Assembly (NCBI RefSeq): GCF_005047595.1
Contig: NZ_SUPL01000007.1
Location: 62,001-126,000, forward strand
DNA length: 64,000 nucleotides
Origin: Pontimicrobium aquaticum
Lineage (GTDB): Bacteria; Bacteroidota; Bacteroidia; Flavobacteriales; Flavobacteriaceae
Direction: 5' to 3'
Positions within the stretch are counted from its first letter, which is position 1. Every line of letters starts with the position of its first letter. Both the position numbers and the translations under genes were made by a program. The notes under the pieces are model-generated. The model searched no databases. It was not told where the DNA came from and saw only the letters and a program-made list of their open reading frames with translations. Of the stretch, positions 49,271 to 59,675 are shown one piece after another.

Positions 49271-52084
49271 TTAATTAAAGATAATTTTTTTGGTAGTGCT
49301 TTTTTCTAGTTCTTCAAGCGTTACAAAATAAAGTCCAGTATTAAACCTTGATATATCTATTTCTTTTTGAAAAATTAATCCATTATTATCACTAATTGTT
49401 TCATAATAAATTAATTTACCTATGGCATCATGAATAAAAATGTTAGAGTTGTTACTCAATCCTCCTAAATGTATTTTTAATTTTCCGTTAGTTGTAGGGT
49501 TTGGGTAGATTTCGTAAAGATAGTTTGGATTAGAATTTATATCGTCGTTTTCACATGCTATTACTTCAACTAAAACGTCATCACTATCTGAGCTATATTG
49601 ATTAGAAACCATTACAGTATATATAGTATCTTCGGATGGAGATACATTAATTATTCTAGTAGTTTCACCAGTACTCCACAAGTATTCATCTCCTCCACTT
49701 GCGGTTAATGTTATAGTATCTCCATTACAAATTATTTGATCTTTACCAGCATTAGCATTTACTGCATTAGTATTGTTTACTGTTACTCTAACCTGTGCAA
49801 CATCTGAACAGTTATTTTTAAAACCAGTTACATAATAGTCTGTTGTTTGCTGTGGACTTACCGCAATATTAGGTTGTGTTGCACCATTACTCCACAGGTA
49901 AGTATCTGCTCCTGTAGCCGATAATGTTACATATTGCCCAATATCTATAGTTTGGTCATTTCCAGCATCTACATTTGGTATCTCGTTTACATATACAGTA
50001 ACTTCATCTGTTCCACTGGAAATAGCATTTGTTACTTCAACATTGTAAGTAGTAGTCGCATTTGGGTTTACAACTATTGTTGCCGTAGTTTCACCAGTGC
50101 TCCATAAGTATGATTCACCTCCACTTGCAGTTAATGTTGCAGATTCTCCATTGCAAATATATTGATCTGCTCCAGCATTAGGTTCTACGGTGCCAATAAC
50201 CGTTACTTTAACCTCGTCATAAGCAGTACAACCATTTGCCTCAGTAGCTTCAACATAATATGTGGTTGTGTAGGTTGGACTTACCGTAATACTAGAAGTG
50301 GTTTCGCCAGTGCTCCACGATATATCGCCAACAGCTACAACTGTTAGTGTAGTGCTTTCGCCAAGATAGATGTCCACGTCATTACCAGCGTTTATCGTTT
50401 GCCTGGGCTTTACTGCTACAGTGACCTCGTCGGTACTGGAACAGTTATTCTGTGTTACTATGACTGAATAATTAGTTGTAATATCTGGTGTTATGGTGAT
50501 ACTTGGTGTGGTTTCACCATTACTCCATAAATACGTATCGCCACCTGAAGCCGTTAGTGTAATTTCTTCGCCTTGACATATTTCAATATCTTCCCCAGCA
50601 TTGGCTACTGGAATTGCATTAACCGTTACAACAACATTATCTGTTGTTGTATCTCCATTAGCATCGGTTCCTGTTACTGTATAAGTTGTTGTTACATCTG
50701 GTGTAACTGTAATACTAGCAGTGGTATCACCTGTACTCCACTCATAACTTTGGGATCCCGAAGCTGTTAATGTAACTGTATCTCCAATACATATATTTTT
50801 ATCTGTTCCTGCATTAACACTAGTTGACCCACCTCCTGATAATTTATCTCTAAAATCTACTATATAGCCTTGAATAGGATATGTGCCATTTCCCCAGTCG
50901 GAAGCATAAATAACTCGACTACCAGAAGGCGAAGGGCAAGCTTGCGTCTCATTATCATAGGTTTCAAGGTTACTTCTAATGCTTGCAATTCGTTCAACTC
51001 GTGTGCCATCTAATTTTGCTGCAACTAATTCATCATAATATGGTCCCCAATTGCTTGATGACGACTGAGATGTAAATACCCAACCCAATCTATTTATTGA
51101 TCTAGCAGACCCATGGCTTCCGTAACCTCCTTGCGATAATACTGTTACAACACCATCAGAAAGTCTTCTTTTTATAATTCTACCCTCATCTGGTCTTGAT
51201 TTAGAGTTACCAACAGCATATTCTATCCCATTTTCATCAACTGCTACATCAAAGTGACTTGGTCTTCCATATTCACTCCAATAAGGCCCTACCTGATTAC
51301 CTTGTAAATCGTAAACCTTGGTTCGGTCACTACCATTACCATAATCACCATTTACCATGGTGTAGTTTCCTAAGGGAGAAATTGATAACCAATCAATATC
51401 AATTCCTGAAAAATCGATATCTGGATATTTTACATTATTCGCAAAATCTATAGCAAAAACAACTTGTTTACCGTCGGAATTTCTATTTGCAAACACTGAT
51501 ATCATTGAACCATCGTTTGTATAATTCCCTGTATGCCCTGTTGATAGGTTTGAATATCCTGATAAACTCATTAATTGATTTACATTACCTGTTGAATAGC
51601 TCCAAGTATAAATGCCACTATCTCTAAGTAATAACATAAGATCCGGATTGGTAGGATGCCATCGTTGTTCATTGGCAGAGGCTGTATTTGCTTCTTTAAT
51701 AACCTCATAAGTTTCCCCATCTAAAAATAATGATGGTCCCCAACCACCACTAGAAGATTTGTGTTTCCCTAGATAAATTATAGACTCATCGGCATTCCAT
51801 GGTTGTCTGTTTGAATAACCATGTCTAGCAATATTTTTCCATGATTCTCCACTAATATTTGGAATTGGTGAGCCTACATCACCAGTAATTCTTGTGATTT
51901 TTGTACCAAAAACAGGGTCTGTAATGGTTTGCAAATAACTAGGTTTATTAGCTTGTGGAATTGGAGTGTAATTATTTAAAGAAGTGTCCAAATCGTAATC
52001 TTGTGCGTTTACTGATAAAGAAAAACAGCAAAAACAAAGCATTACTAAAGTCAATCCTAAGGAAGAATTAATGTATTTCATCAT
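49271..52084 (-). CDS. Secreted T9SS substrate: beta-propeller with six bacterial Ig-like repeats
   Basis: 937 residues. Signal peptide (about 1-27, ends VNAQ). Residues 30-425 look like a beta-propeller (GDVGSPIPNISGESWKNIARHG, DESIIYLGKHK, TGHTGNYTNDGSMISVFANR). From about 428 to 850 come six repeats of 70-90 residues starting with NAGxD (NAGTDKNICIGD, NAGEDIEICQGE, NAGNDVDIYLGE, NAGADQYICNGE, DAGNDQTIDIGQ, NAGKDQIICNGD) and containing YLWSTGETT. The C-terminal about 80 residues (YEIYPNPTTNGKLKIHLGG ... FNTGLYFVTLEE) are the type A sorting domain recognised by type IX secretion. Likely a cell-surface or secreted protein; ligand unknown. Either of two adjacent ATGs may start it. Confidence 0.92.
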   Translation of the reverse strand: MMKYINSSLGLTLVMLCFCCFSLSVNAQDYDLDTSLNNYTPIPQANKPSYLQTITDPVFGTKITRITGDVGSPIPNISGESWKNIARHGYSNRQPWNADESIIYLGKHKSSSGGWGPSLFLDGETYEVIKEANTASANEQRWHPTNPDLMLLLRDSGIYTWSYSTGNVNQLMSLSGYSNLSTGHTGNYTNDGSMISVFANRNSDGKQVVFAIDFANNVKYPDIDFSGIDIDWLSISPLGNYTMVNGDYGNGSDRTKVYDLQGNQVGPYWSEYGRPSHFDVAVDENGIEYAVGNSKSRPDEGRIIKRRLSDGVVTVLSQGGYGSHGSARSINRLGWVFTSQSSSSNWGPYYDELVAAKLDGTRVERIASIRSNLETYDNETQACPSPSGSRVIYASDWGNGTYPIQGYIVDFRDKLSGGGSTSVNAGTDKNICIGDTVTLTASGSQSYEWSTGDTTASITVTPDVTTTYTVTGTDANGDTTTDNVVVTVNAIPVANAGEDIEICQGEEITLTASGGDTYLWSNGETTPSITITPDITTNYSVIVTQNNCSSTDEVTVAVKPRQTINAGNDVDIYLGESTTLTVVAVGDISWSTGETTSSITVSPTYTTTYYVEATEANGCTAYDEVKVTVIGTVEPNAGADQYICNGESATLTASGGESYLWSTGETTATIVVNPNATTTYNVEVTNAISSGTDEVTVYVNEIPNVDAGNDQTIDIGQYVTLSATGADTYLWSNGATQPNIAVSPQQTTDYYVTGFKNNCSDVAQVRVTVNNTNAVNANAGKDQIICNGDTITLTASGGDEYLWSTGETTRIINVSPSEDTIYTVMVSNQYSSDSDDVLVEVIACENDDINSNPNYLYEIYPNPTTNGKLKIHLGGLSNNSNIFIHDAIGKLIYYETISDNNGLIFQKEIDISRFNTGLYFVTLEELEKSTTKKIIFN

Positions 52085-52365
52085 TTAATAATTTGGGGCA
52101 TACGAGATAAACATATTAAAATATTAACTGATTAATATACATCAGCTAAGTTAATCGATAAAACACATTTAAATTGAAGTATTACTCTTACAATATAATG
52201 AATTTTATAGATTTTATAGGTTATTTCATCGGTTTATTGTTCGTAAAAACATTTAAAGGTAAATACGTTTATAAATTGCATTTGGATTTTTTGATACAGA
52301 AAAAAATTTGCAATTAGAATTTTAGAAAAAAAATCCTTTACATTTAGGCATCCTAAATTACAATT

Positions 52366-53598
52366 TTGAACTTTAAAAAACATTTACCTATTTTAGAGAA
52401 TTTTGTATCGTATTTTTTATTTAAAGCTATTGATGCAGTTATACCATTAATAGTAATTACCTATTTAATTGATGTAGTAGGTTTAAATAATTATGGGTAT
52501 TATGCCTTTGCCTACGCATTAATTTTTTACTTACAAAACATCATACAGTTTGGGTTTGATCTTTCTGCTGTGAGGTCTATTGCATTATTAAGAGACGACA
52601 AACAAAAACTATCTAAAGTTTATAATGATGTTTTTTCAGCACAAATTGTCTTCTTTGTTTTAGTTACCATATTTTTATTATCACTTGTTTTATTTGTGCC
52701 AAGGATTTACGATCATTATATCATATACTGCTTCTTTTTTATTCTATTGGTTGGAGAGTTGTTATTTCCAATGTGGTTTTTTTTAGGTGTAGAGCGCATG
52801 AAATTTATGACTATAATAAGTGTGATTTCTAAATCTACGTTTGCCATACTCTGTTTTTTACTAATAAAACATGAATCAGATTACATATATATATCGTTAT
52901 ACCACTCGGTTGGATTTTTATTTGCTGGCATTATTGCTCAAATAATCATTAGAAAAACGTTTGGAATAAAATTTAGGTTTTCAAAAGTACAAGACATTAA
53001 AGCAACGATTATTGAAGCGTGGAGTGCTTTTTTAACAATGGTTTCACCGACTATCTATCACAATACATCTATTTTTCTTGTGGGAGTTTACGGTATTCCT
53101 AGCTTTGTAAGTGTTATGGAAATTGGTGCCAAAGTTCTTGGTGCTTTTAAAGTAGTTATAACCATCATGTCTAATGTATTATTTCCTTTTTTAAATAGAA
53201 ACAAATCTTACTTGCCAAAAGTAAGATTGGTATTTGTTACGATAGGTTTTACATTGTCTTTAGTTATGTTTTTTTCATCAGAAATACTAATGCATCTTTG
53301 GTTAGGGGATGATGCTGTCGAAGTAATTAGAGTTGTTAAGTTTTTAAGCCCTGGCCCACTGCTTTCGTCAATTATTTCGGCATATGGTATTAATGGATTA
53401 ATGATTATGAAAAAGGATAAATTATACTCTAAAATTATAGTTATTGGATCGGTTATAGGGTTAATGGTTGGTTTAATATTTATACCTAAGTACTATTATA
53501 TTGGTGGTGCCATAGCGATTATTTCAGCAACATCTGTTAAAGCTATTTTTTCATGCTTTTACTCGGTAAAAACTATTAAGCAACTTCAAAATAGGTAA
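52366..53598 (+). CDS. Wzx-type polysaccharide flippase
   Basis: 410 residues, about twelve membrane helices, MATE/Wzx-like. Start is TTG at 52366. Opening FLFKAIDAVIPLIVITYLIDVVGLNNYGYYAFA and the loop QNIIQFGFDLSAVRSIALLRDDKQKLS match O-antigen/capsule flippases. It moves lipid-linked repeat units across the inner membrane. First gene of the polysaccharide cluster and directly followed by the polymerase gene. Confidence 0.88.
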   Translation: MNFKKHLPILENFVSYFLFKAIDAVIPLIVITYLIDVVGLNNYGYYAFAYALIFYLQNIIQFGFDLSAVRSIALLRDDKQKLSKVYNDVFSAQIVFFVLVTIFLLSLVLFVPRIYDHYIIYCFFFILLVGELLFPMWFFLGVERMKFMTIISVISKSTFAILCFLLIKHESDYIYISLYHSVGFLFAGIIAQIIIRKTFGIKFRFSKVQDIKATIIEAWSAFLTMVSPTIYHNTSIFLVGVYGIPSFVSVMEIGAKVLGAFKVVITIMSNVLFPFLNRNKSYLPKVRLVFVTIGFTLSLVMFFSSEILMHLWLGDDAVEVIRVVKFLSPGPLLSSIISAYGINGLMIMKKDKLYSKIIVIGSVIGLMVGLIFIPKYYYIGGAIAIISATSVKAIFSCFYSVKTIKQLQNR

Positions 53599-54714
53599 AT
53601 GAGGTTTAAAGATTATATATGGGCTATTTATTTAATTGTATTTCCTTTTTATGCTTTTGAATCTGGAAATCCACAAATTGCTGATGCATTTGGTGCAATT
53701 TTAATATTTGGGCATATAAGTGAAATTTTAAAAAATATAAAGACCAATAGGTTTACAAAAAGTTTGTTTCTATTTGTTGTATATACCTTTATAGTAAATG
53801 CTGTTTGGATGCTAATTTTGGGTGAGTTTGAAATTATAAAGAATAGTATTTTCTATTTTTATAGCTTTTTAATGGTACTCTTTTTAGTAGGGAAAATTGA
53901 AGACGTCTCTTTTTTAAAGTTTACGTTTAAAGCTATTACAGTTGCACTAATACTTCAATTAGTTTTATGGCCTTTTGTAGAATCAGAAGGTGTTAGAAAT
54001 CAAATGTTCTTTAATAATCCTAATCAGCTAGGTCTTTGGGCACTATGTTTGCTAATTATTACCAGTGTAATTACTGAAATTATTAAGCCAAAACTACTGC
54101 ATTCACTAATTCCTTTAATTATAGCTTCATTCCTAATAATAATTTCTGCATCAAGAGCTGCTTTAGCTGGTTGTTTATTGTTCTGGATGTTTTACATAAT
54201 AAAATCTAGAAAGTACTTAATTTTATTTATAACGATTGTCGTTATAGGGAGTATATTTATTGGTTATAATTATGATTTAAACTTAAGCAATTTTACTGCT
54301 TTAGAATATAATATTGAGCGTCTGCAAAGTGAAAGTATTAGCAGTAACAGAAGCCTTGGAGGCAGAGGTTATGATAGAATAGTTAATTATCCACAATATT
54401 TGTTTTTTGGTGCAGGTGAAGGTCTGTATGAAAGGTTTAACGAAACCATAGAGCTACACTCAATTTTTGCAAATGTACTTTTTAGCTATGGTATTATTGG
54501 GTTTTCCATGTTCATTTTTGCTTTTTCATCCTTACTGAAAAACAAGTTAACCAAAATTGTCATTATATTATTTTTAGCTTTAGCTGTTTTTGCTATGGTA
54601 CATATGTCATTACGAGTTCCGTTTTTTTGGATGACTTGCCTATTTATAGTGTATTTACATAAGTATAAAAATAACTTAGACATAGATAATCGAGAATTTT
54701 TAACACATCCTTAA
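53599..54714 (+). CDS. Wzy-like O-antigen/capsule polymerase or ligase-fold protein
   Basis: 371 residues with about ten membrane helices and a large periplasmic loop. FFNNPNQLGLWALCLLIITSV, SASRAALAGCLLFW and HSIFANVLFSYGIIGFSMFIFA are typical of the Wzy/WaaL family, which is otherwise very variable. Probably polymerises the repeat units brought out by the flippase. No gap from the flippase gene. Confidence 0.82.
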   Translation: MRFKDYIWAIYLIVFPFYAFESGNPQIADAFGAILIFGHISEILKNIKTNRFTKSLFLFVVYTFIVNAVWMLILGEFEIIKNSIFYFYSFLMVLFLVGKIEDVSFLKFTFKAITVALILQLVLWPFVESEGVRNQMFFNNPNQLGLWALCLLIITSVITEIIKPKLLHSLIPLIIASFLIIISASRAALAGCLLFWMFYIIKSRKYLILFITIVVIGSIFIGYNYDLNLSNFTALEYNIERLQSESISSNRSLGGRGYDRIVNYPQYLFFGAGEGLYERFNETIELHSIFANVLFSYGIIGFSMFIFAFSSLLKNKLTKIVIILFLALAVFAMVHMSLRVPFFWMTCLFIVYLHKYKNNLDIDNREFLTHP

Positions 54715-54724
54715 AGTTTTAATT

Positions 54725-55870
54725 ATGAAAAAAATTATAAGGATAACTACAGTGCCAATTTCCCTAAAGAACTTACTAAAGGGGCAACCAAAATTCATGA
54801 GTCAATATTATGAAATTGTTGGTGTTACAAGTTCAGGAGATGAAATTATTGACATTATTGCAGACGAAGGCATTAGAGTGATAGAAGTAGAAATGACACG
54901 TTCTATCACGCCTTTTAAAGATCTTGCATCCTTAATTAAACTTATTAAATTATTAAGAAAAGAAAAACCATTTATTGTGCATTCACACACGCCAAAGGCT
55001 GGAACTTTAGGTATGATTGCGGCAAAACTAGCTAGAGTGCCAAATAGGTTGCATACCATAGCAGGCTTACCCTTACTTGAAGCTACAGGTTTAAAACGTA
55101 AACTACTCGATTTAGTAGAAACAATCACTTATAAGTGTGCTACAAAAATATATCCAAACTCCTTAGGTTTGAAAGATATAATTATTGAAAATGGTTACAC
55201 AAACCCTTCAAAACTTAAGGTTATAGGTAAAGGTAGTTCTAATGGCATTGATGTAAATCATTTTTCACTTGAAAAGCTCAATACAGATACTCTAACAGAA
55301 TTAAAAACTAAATTAAATATCTCAAACGAAGATATTGTATTTGTTTTTGTTGGTCGGTTAGTAAAAGATAAAGGTATTAATGAGTTAATTTCTGCTTTTA
55401 AGAGAATAAAAAAGAAGCATGTTAAACTATTGTTAGTAGGAACCTATGAACATGAATTAGATCCTTTAAATAAATTAACTATAGATGAGATTGAGAATAA
55501 CAAAAACATCATGTCTGTTGGTTGGCAAACCGATGTAAGACCTTATTTTGCAATATCGCATGTTTTGGCGTTTCCTAGCTATAGAGAGGGTTTTCCAAAT
55601 GTAGTAATGCAAGCTGGAGCATTGCATTTGCCATGTATTGTAACCAATATTAATGGTTGCAACGAAATAATTCATCATGGTGTAAATGGATTGATTATAC
55701 CACCAAAAAATGAAGATAAACTTTTTGATGCTATGCTTGAATTAATTGACAATCCAGAAAAAAGACAATCTTTAGCAAAGGTTTCTCGAAAAACAATTTG
55801 CGATAATTACAAACGAGAAGTAATATGGAACGCACTATTAAACGAATATAAAAACCTAGAAACCCAATAA
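54725..55870 (+). CDS. Glycosyltransferase, family 4 type (GT-B)
   Basis: 381 residues. N-terminal half with HSHTPKAGTLGMIAAKLARVPNRLHTIAGLP, C-terminal half with VGRLVKDKGINELISAFKRI, VGWQTDVRPYFAISHVLAFPSYREGFPNVVMQAGALHLPCIVTNINGCNEII (in part), with the E-x7-E region typical of GT4. Adds a sugar to the lipid-linked repeat unit in the cytoplasm. Donor and acceptor cannot be told. Confidence 0.9.
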   Translation: MKKIIRITTVPISLKNLLKGQPKFMSQYYEIVGVTSSGDEIIDIIADEGIRVIEVEMTRSITPFKDLASLIKLIKLLRKEKPFIVHSHTPKAGTLGMIAAKLARVPNRLHTIAGLPLLEATGLKRKLLDLVETITYKCATKIYPNSLGLKDIIIENGYTNPSKLKVIGKGSSNGIDVNHFSLEKLNTDTLTELKTKLNISNEDIVFVFVGRLVKDKGINELISAFKRIKKKHVKLLLVGTYEHELDPLNKLTIDEIENNKNIMSVGWQTDVRPYFAISHVLAFPSYREGFPNVVMQAGALHLPCIVTNINGCNEIIHHGVNGLIIPPKNEDKLFDAMLELIDNPEKRQSLAKVSRKTICDNYKREVIWNALLNEYKNLETQ

Positions 55871-55871
55871 T

Positions 55872-56483
55872 ATGTACACAAAAATACTAAAACCTATATT
55901 AGATTTACTAGCTGCAATTATTGGTTTAGTGCTTATTTCTCCTGTGTTTTTATTGCTAATACTATTACTATTGATTACAAACAGCGGAAAGCCTTTCTTT
56001 TTTCAAAGACGAGCAGGGAAAAATGGAAGAATATTCAAAATCATTAAACTAAAAACCATGAATGATAAAAAAGATCAGCATGGAAAATTATTGCCTTACG
56101 ACCAAAGAGTAACTAAAATAGGCACATTTATTAGAAAATACTCTCTAGATGAAATTCCGCAATTAATCAATATATTAAAAGGTGATATGAGCTTGATTGG
56201 TCCAAGACCTTTACACCCTGAATACCTACCTCTCTACAATAAGGAACAAGCCAGAAGACACGATGTTATGGTTGGTATAACTGGTTGGGCTCAAGTAAAT
56301 GGAAGAAATACCATATCGTGGGAGCAAAAATTTGAATACGATGTTTGGTACGTTGACAACCAATCTTTTATGCTAGATTTAAAAATTTTATGGCTTACAT
56401 TTTATAAAGTCATAAAGAAAAAAGATATAAATAGCTCAGAGAATACAAATATGCCAGCTTTTAAAAATGCAGATGTCGAATAA
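55872..56483 (+). CDS. Initiating sugar transferase (undecaprenyl-phosphate phosphosugar transferase)
   Basis: 203 residues, the short form. One N-terminal membrane helix (about 10-32), FFFQRRAGKNGRIFKIIKLKTM, IRKYSLDEIPQLINILKGDMSLIGPRPL, RHDVMVGITGWAQVNGRNTISWEQKFEYDVWYVDN. It transfers a sugar phosphate to undecaprenyl phosphate and starts repeat-unit synthesis. With this short form the sugar is often a UDP-bacillosamine-like sugar in such clusters, which the 61153 gene could help provide (inference). Overlaps the next gene by 17 bases. Confidence 0.92.
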   Translation: MYTKILKPILDLLAAIIGLVLISPVFLLLILLLLITNSGKPFFFQRRAGKNGRIFKIIKLKTMNDKKDQHGKLLPYDQRVTKIGTFIRKYSLDEIPQLINILKGDMSLIGPRPLHPEYLPLYNKEQARRHDVMVGITGWAQVNGRNTISWEQKFEYDVWYVDNQSFMLDLKILWLTFYKVIKKKDINSSENTNMPAFKNADVE

Positions 56484-57537
56484 AGATATAGGATCCTGTT
56501 TTTATGAGTTAAAACCTGGCGATCCAGAATATAAAGCACTTACTCAAAACGTAGTTCAACTAAAACACTCGTTTGCGTTTTATTATTCTGGTAGAAATGC
56601 CTTTTTAGCTGTATTTAATGATATTGAAAGCAAGACTACCATTAATAAAATTTGGCTTCCCTCCTATTATTGTGATACAGTTGTTAATCTAATCAACAGT
56701 AACTTTAAAAATGTAGCATATTATAATATAGATCCTTTTCATTTTGAAAGTGACATAGATGTTACAGAGTTTGCTAGTAAAGACGATATAGTAATATTAA
56801 ATAATTTTTGGGGATTGTCCACTTTTAAAGATTATTCGAATATTAAGGAGAAACCTATAATTATTGAAGATCATACACATGGTTGGTTATCTAAGCAAAG
56901 TCTAAATAGTAATGCAGATTATTGTATTTGCTCTTTACGTAAAACATACCCTATTCCTTTAGGTGCTATAACATGGATGCCGAATAGTAATTCAAAACAA
57001 ACACCATATAAAGACGCAAAAGATACAGCAATCATTAAAGCATATTTGAGCTTTAATAACTCAATGAAGCTAAAGCGAGCATTTATTAAAAAAGATAAAA
57101 ACACTAAAGATGAATATCTAGATTTACTCAACAATGGTGAATCTATATTGTGTGAATCTAATAGCTATAATAAACCTAATAATGAGTTATTGGATCAAAT
57201 CAACAAATATTTAGCTTTCAACCCTAACATAGTCAAAGCAAACAACTTTAATCAAATAATTGGAAGTATTAATAAAACCCATAAGTTTAAAATACTTAAA
57301 AGAGAAGGTTTTACACCATTTGGATTACTGCTATTATTCAAGAGTGAAAAGCTATTCATATCATTTAAAAACTGGTTAATTTCTAATAATATCTATCCAG
57401 CACATTTATGGCCAAATACCAAAACGGAGTCTGAATGGAAGTATCTTTTTAACTTGCATATAGATTTTAGATACAATATAGAAGATATTAGCTACTTAGT
57501 CGAAAAAATTAATATTTGGATTAAAAACAATGTATAA
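56467..57537 (+). CDS. PLP-fold, DegT-related protein of the polysaccharide cluster
   Basis: 356 residues. Divergent member of the aminotransferase fold: SGRNAFLAVFNDI for the phosphate loop, WLPSYYCDTVVN, IIEDHTHGWLS where DegT proteins have the cofactor-binding Asp, and YCICSLRKTYPIPLGA with a lysine in the Schiff-base position. Similarity to DegT/DnrJ/EryC1 enzymes is clear but low, so it may modify a sugar in an unusual way. It could also have lost activity. Starts inside the sugar transferase gene end. Confidence 0.68.
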   Translation: MQMSNKDIGSCFYELKPGDPEYKALTQNVVQLKHSFAFYYSGRNAFLAVFNDIESKTTINKIWLPSYYCDTVVNLINSNFKNVAYYNIDPFHFESDIDVTEFASKDDIVILNNFWGLSTFKDYSNIKEKPIIIEDHTHGWLSKQSLNSNADYCICSLRKTYPIPLGAITWMPNSNSKQTPYKDAKDTAIIKAYLSFNNSMKLKRAFIKKDKNTKDEYLDLLNNGESILCESNSYNKPNNELLDQINKYLAFNPNIVKANNFNQIIGSINKTHKFKILKREGFTPFGLLLLFKSEKLFISFKNWLISNNIYPAHLWPNTKTESEWKYLFNLHIDFRYNIEDISYLVEKINIWIKNNV

Positions 57538-57558
57538 TTGTGCAACCAGATTTTTTCC

Positions 57559-58575
57559 ATGATTAAAGAAATTACATCTAAAACTGAATGGCAGTTAGTA
57601 TTAAGTAAGACAGATACTTACGATTTTTATCATACGTATGATTATCATCACATTTCATGTGACCCAAGCAAGGAAACACCAATTTTAATCACTTATACAT
57701 ACAACGATGTTCTTGTTGCATTACCTCTATTACTAAGAAAAATAGATAATACAAAATTTTTCGATTTTACATCTATTTATGGATATGGAGGCCCTATTGT
57801 GAAAAACATAAATGCATCCTTTGATACTATTCATTTTCAAAATGAATTAACTAATTATTTTATAGAAAAGCAAATAGTATCGGTGTTTTCAAGGCTTCAT
57901 CCTTATATCAAAGAACAAGATGCTATTATGTCTTCCTTTGGAGAGCTAACACCTCTTGGTAAAGTGGTGAATATAGATGTGACATTACCTATTGAAGACT
58001 CTCGGAGAGCATACCAAAAATCTTTAAAAAATCAGGTAAATAAATTACGTCGTACTTGCACAGTTAGAAAAGCTGAAACCAAAGAAGATATTCATGAGTT
58101 TATAGACATTTACTACGAAAACATGACGCGTTTAAACGCTAAAAAAGAGTATTTTTTTGAACGTAGCTATTTTTTTAATTTTTTAGGGCAAACAGACTTT
58201 AATACTGATATACTTTTAGTTGAAGAAATTGAATCAAAAAAAATTATTGCTGGCTCTATGTTTGTAAAAACCAATGGATTTGTTCAATTTCATTTATCAG
58301 GAACAAGAACAGATTTTTTAAGATTAAAACCTTCAAAACTTTTTCTTGATGAAATGAGAATTGAAGCTTCTAACAATGGTTACAAGTATTTTAATTTAGG
58401 AGGTGGACTAGGAAGCAAAGAAGATTCTTTATTTGAATTCAAATCGTCATTTTCAAAAGATTTTCGCATATTTAAAGTTTGGAAGCATATTGTAAATCAA
58501 AAAATTTATGATAATCTAAGCAATGGTGTTAATAGCAAAAACATAGATTATTTTCCATTGTATAGAGCAAATTGA
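57559..58575 (+). CDS. FemAB/GNAT-like acyltransferase
   Basis: 338 residues from the ATG at 57559; a TTG at 57538, directly after the previous stop, is an alternative with seven more residues. Double GNAT-like layout: YQKSLKNQVNKLRRTCTVRKAE, IIAGSMFVKTNGFVQFHLSGTR, and FLRLKPSKLFLDEMRIEASNNGYKYFNLGGGLGSKEDSLFEFKSSFS (in part). Related proteins transfer aminoacyl or acyl groups to cell-wall or glycan acceptors. It likely decorates the polysaccharide. Confidence 0.8.
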   Translation: MIKEITSKTEWQLVLSKTDTYDFYHTYDYHHISCDPSKETPILITYTYNDVLVALPLLLRKIDNTKFFDFTSIYGYGGPIVKNINASFDTIHFQNELTNYFIEKQIVSVFSRLHPYIKEQDAIMSSFGELTPLGKVVNIDVTLPIEDSRRAYQKSLKNQVNKLRRTCTVRKAETKEDIHEFIDIYYENMTRLNAKKEYFFERSYFFNFLGQTDFNTDILLVEEIESKKIIAGSMFVKTNGFVQFHLSGTRTDFLRLKPSKLFLDEMRIEASNNGYKYFNLGGGLGSKEDSLFEFKSSFSKDFRIFKVWKHIVNQKIYDNLSNGVNSKNIDYFPLYRAN

Positions 58576-58577
58576 GT

Positions 58578-59636
58578 ATGAGTGATAAAAATGGACATTT
58601 TGTTATTTCACTAGACTACGAATTGCATTGGGGCGTTTTCGATAAGTGTAGTGTAGCCAGTTATGAAAAAAACTTAAAGAATACTAGAGAAGTCATTGAA
58701 AAGCTTTTGGCACTCAGCGATAAGTATAACATAAAGCTAACTTTTGCTACGGTAGGTTTTTTGTTTGCCAAAGATAAAAATGACCTAGTAACTCATGCAC
58801 CAAAAGATAAACCAAGTTATAAAAATAATAAACTTAACCCTTACCTTTTACTAGACAGTATTGGCAATAATGAAATGGATGACCCTTACCACTTTGGTAA
58901 CTCTATTTTAAAAAAAATTAAAGAAAGTGGCAATCATGAAATAAGCACTCATACGTATTGCCACTATTATTGCAATGAGAAAGGGCAAACAATTCAACAA
59001 TTTCAAGAAGATATTACAGCCGCTAAAAACATTGCCAAAAATATTGATATAGAAATAGAAAGTATCATATTTCCAAGGAATATGATTAATAAAGAATATC
59101 TAGAGCTGTGTTATAAAAATGGTATTACTTCCTATAGAGGTACAGAAAAGGCATATATATATAATATTGATCCTAAATCAATTTTTTACAAATGGCAATT
59201 GTTTAGAATTTTGAGGGTAGTTGATGGTTATTTAAATATAACAGGACACAATACTTACAATGTAAAAAACATTAATAAAAAAGACCACACCATCAATATA
59301 CCGTCTAGTAGGTTTTTAAGACCATTTAGTCCAAAATTAAAGGCTTTTGAATGGTTAAAGCTTAGAAGAATTCGAAAAAGCATGAAACATGCCGCTAAAA
59401 ATAATGAATTGTTTCATTTATGGTGGCACCCTCATAATTTTGGAAATGATATAGATAAAAATATAGAGAACTTAGAAAAAGTATTTGTGGACTACAAAAA
59501 ATTAAACTCCAAGTACAATTTTTCAAGTGTAACAATGACGTCATTAGCAAAAAAAATAACGTCCTCTTTAGTAATATCTAACTTTATTAGTTTAACAAGA
59601 GAATTTGAACTTTTATCTGTTTATTTTGCCTCATAA
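58578..59636 (+). CDS. Polysaccharide deacetylase-like protein (NodB fold)
   Basis: 352 residues from the ATG at 58578. HFVISLDYELHWGVFDK carries the catalytic-type Asp, NHEISTHTYCHYYCNE and IIFPRNMINKEYLELCYKNGI continue the fold, and LFHLWWHPHNFG near the end bears a further His pair. The pattern is that of the metal-dependent NodB homology domain; the substrate, probably an N-acetylated sugar of the exopolysaccharide, cannot be told. No signal peptide, so it acts inside. Confidence 0.82.
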   Translation: MSDKNGHFVISLDYELHWGVFDKCSVASYEKNLKNTREVIEKLLALSDKYNIKLTFATVGFLFAKDKNDLVTHAPKDKPSYKNNKLNPYLLLDSIGNNEMDDPYHFGNSILKKIKESGNHEISTHTYCHYYCNEKGQTIQQFQEDITAAKNIAKNIDIEIESIIFPRNMINKEYLELCYKNGITSYRGTEKAYIYNIDPKSIFYKWQLFRILRVVDGYLNITGHNTYNVKNINKKDHTINIPSSRFLRPFSPKLKAFEWLKLRRIRKSMKHAAKNNELFHLWWHPHNFGNDIDKNIENLEKVFVDYKKLNSKYNFSSVTMTSLAKKITSSLVISNFISLTREFELLSVYFAS

Positions 59637-59675
59637 ATAATTTAGATTGATATTTACCTTTAGATATTTGTAAAT

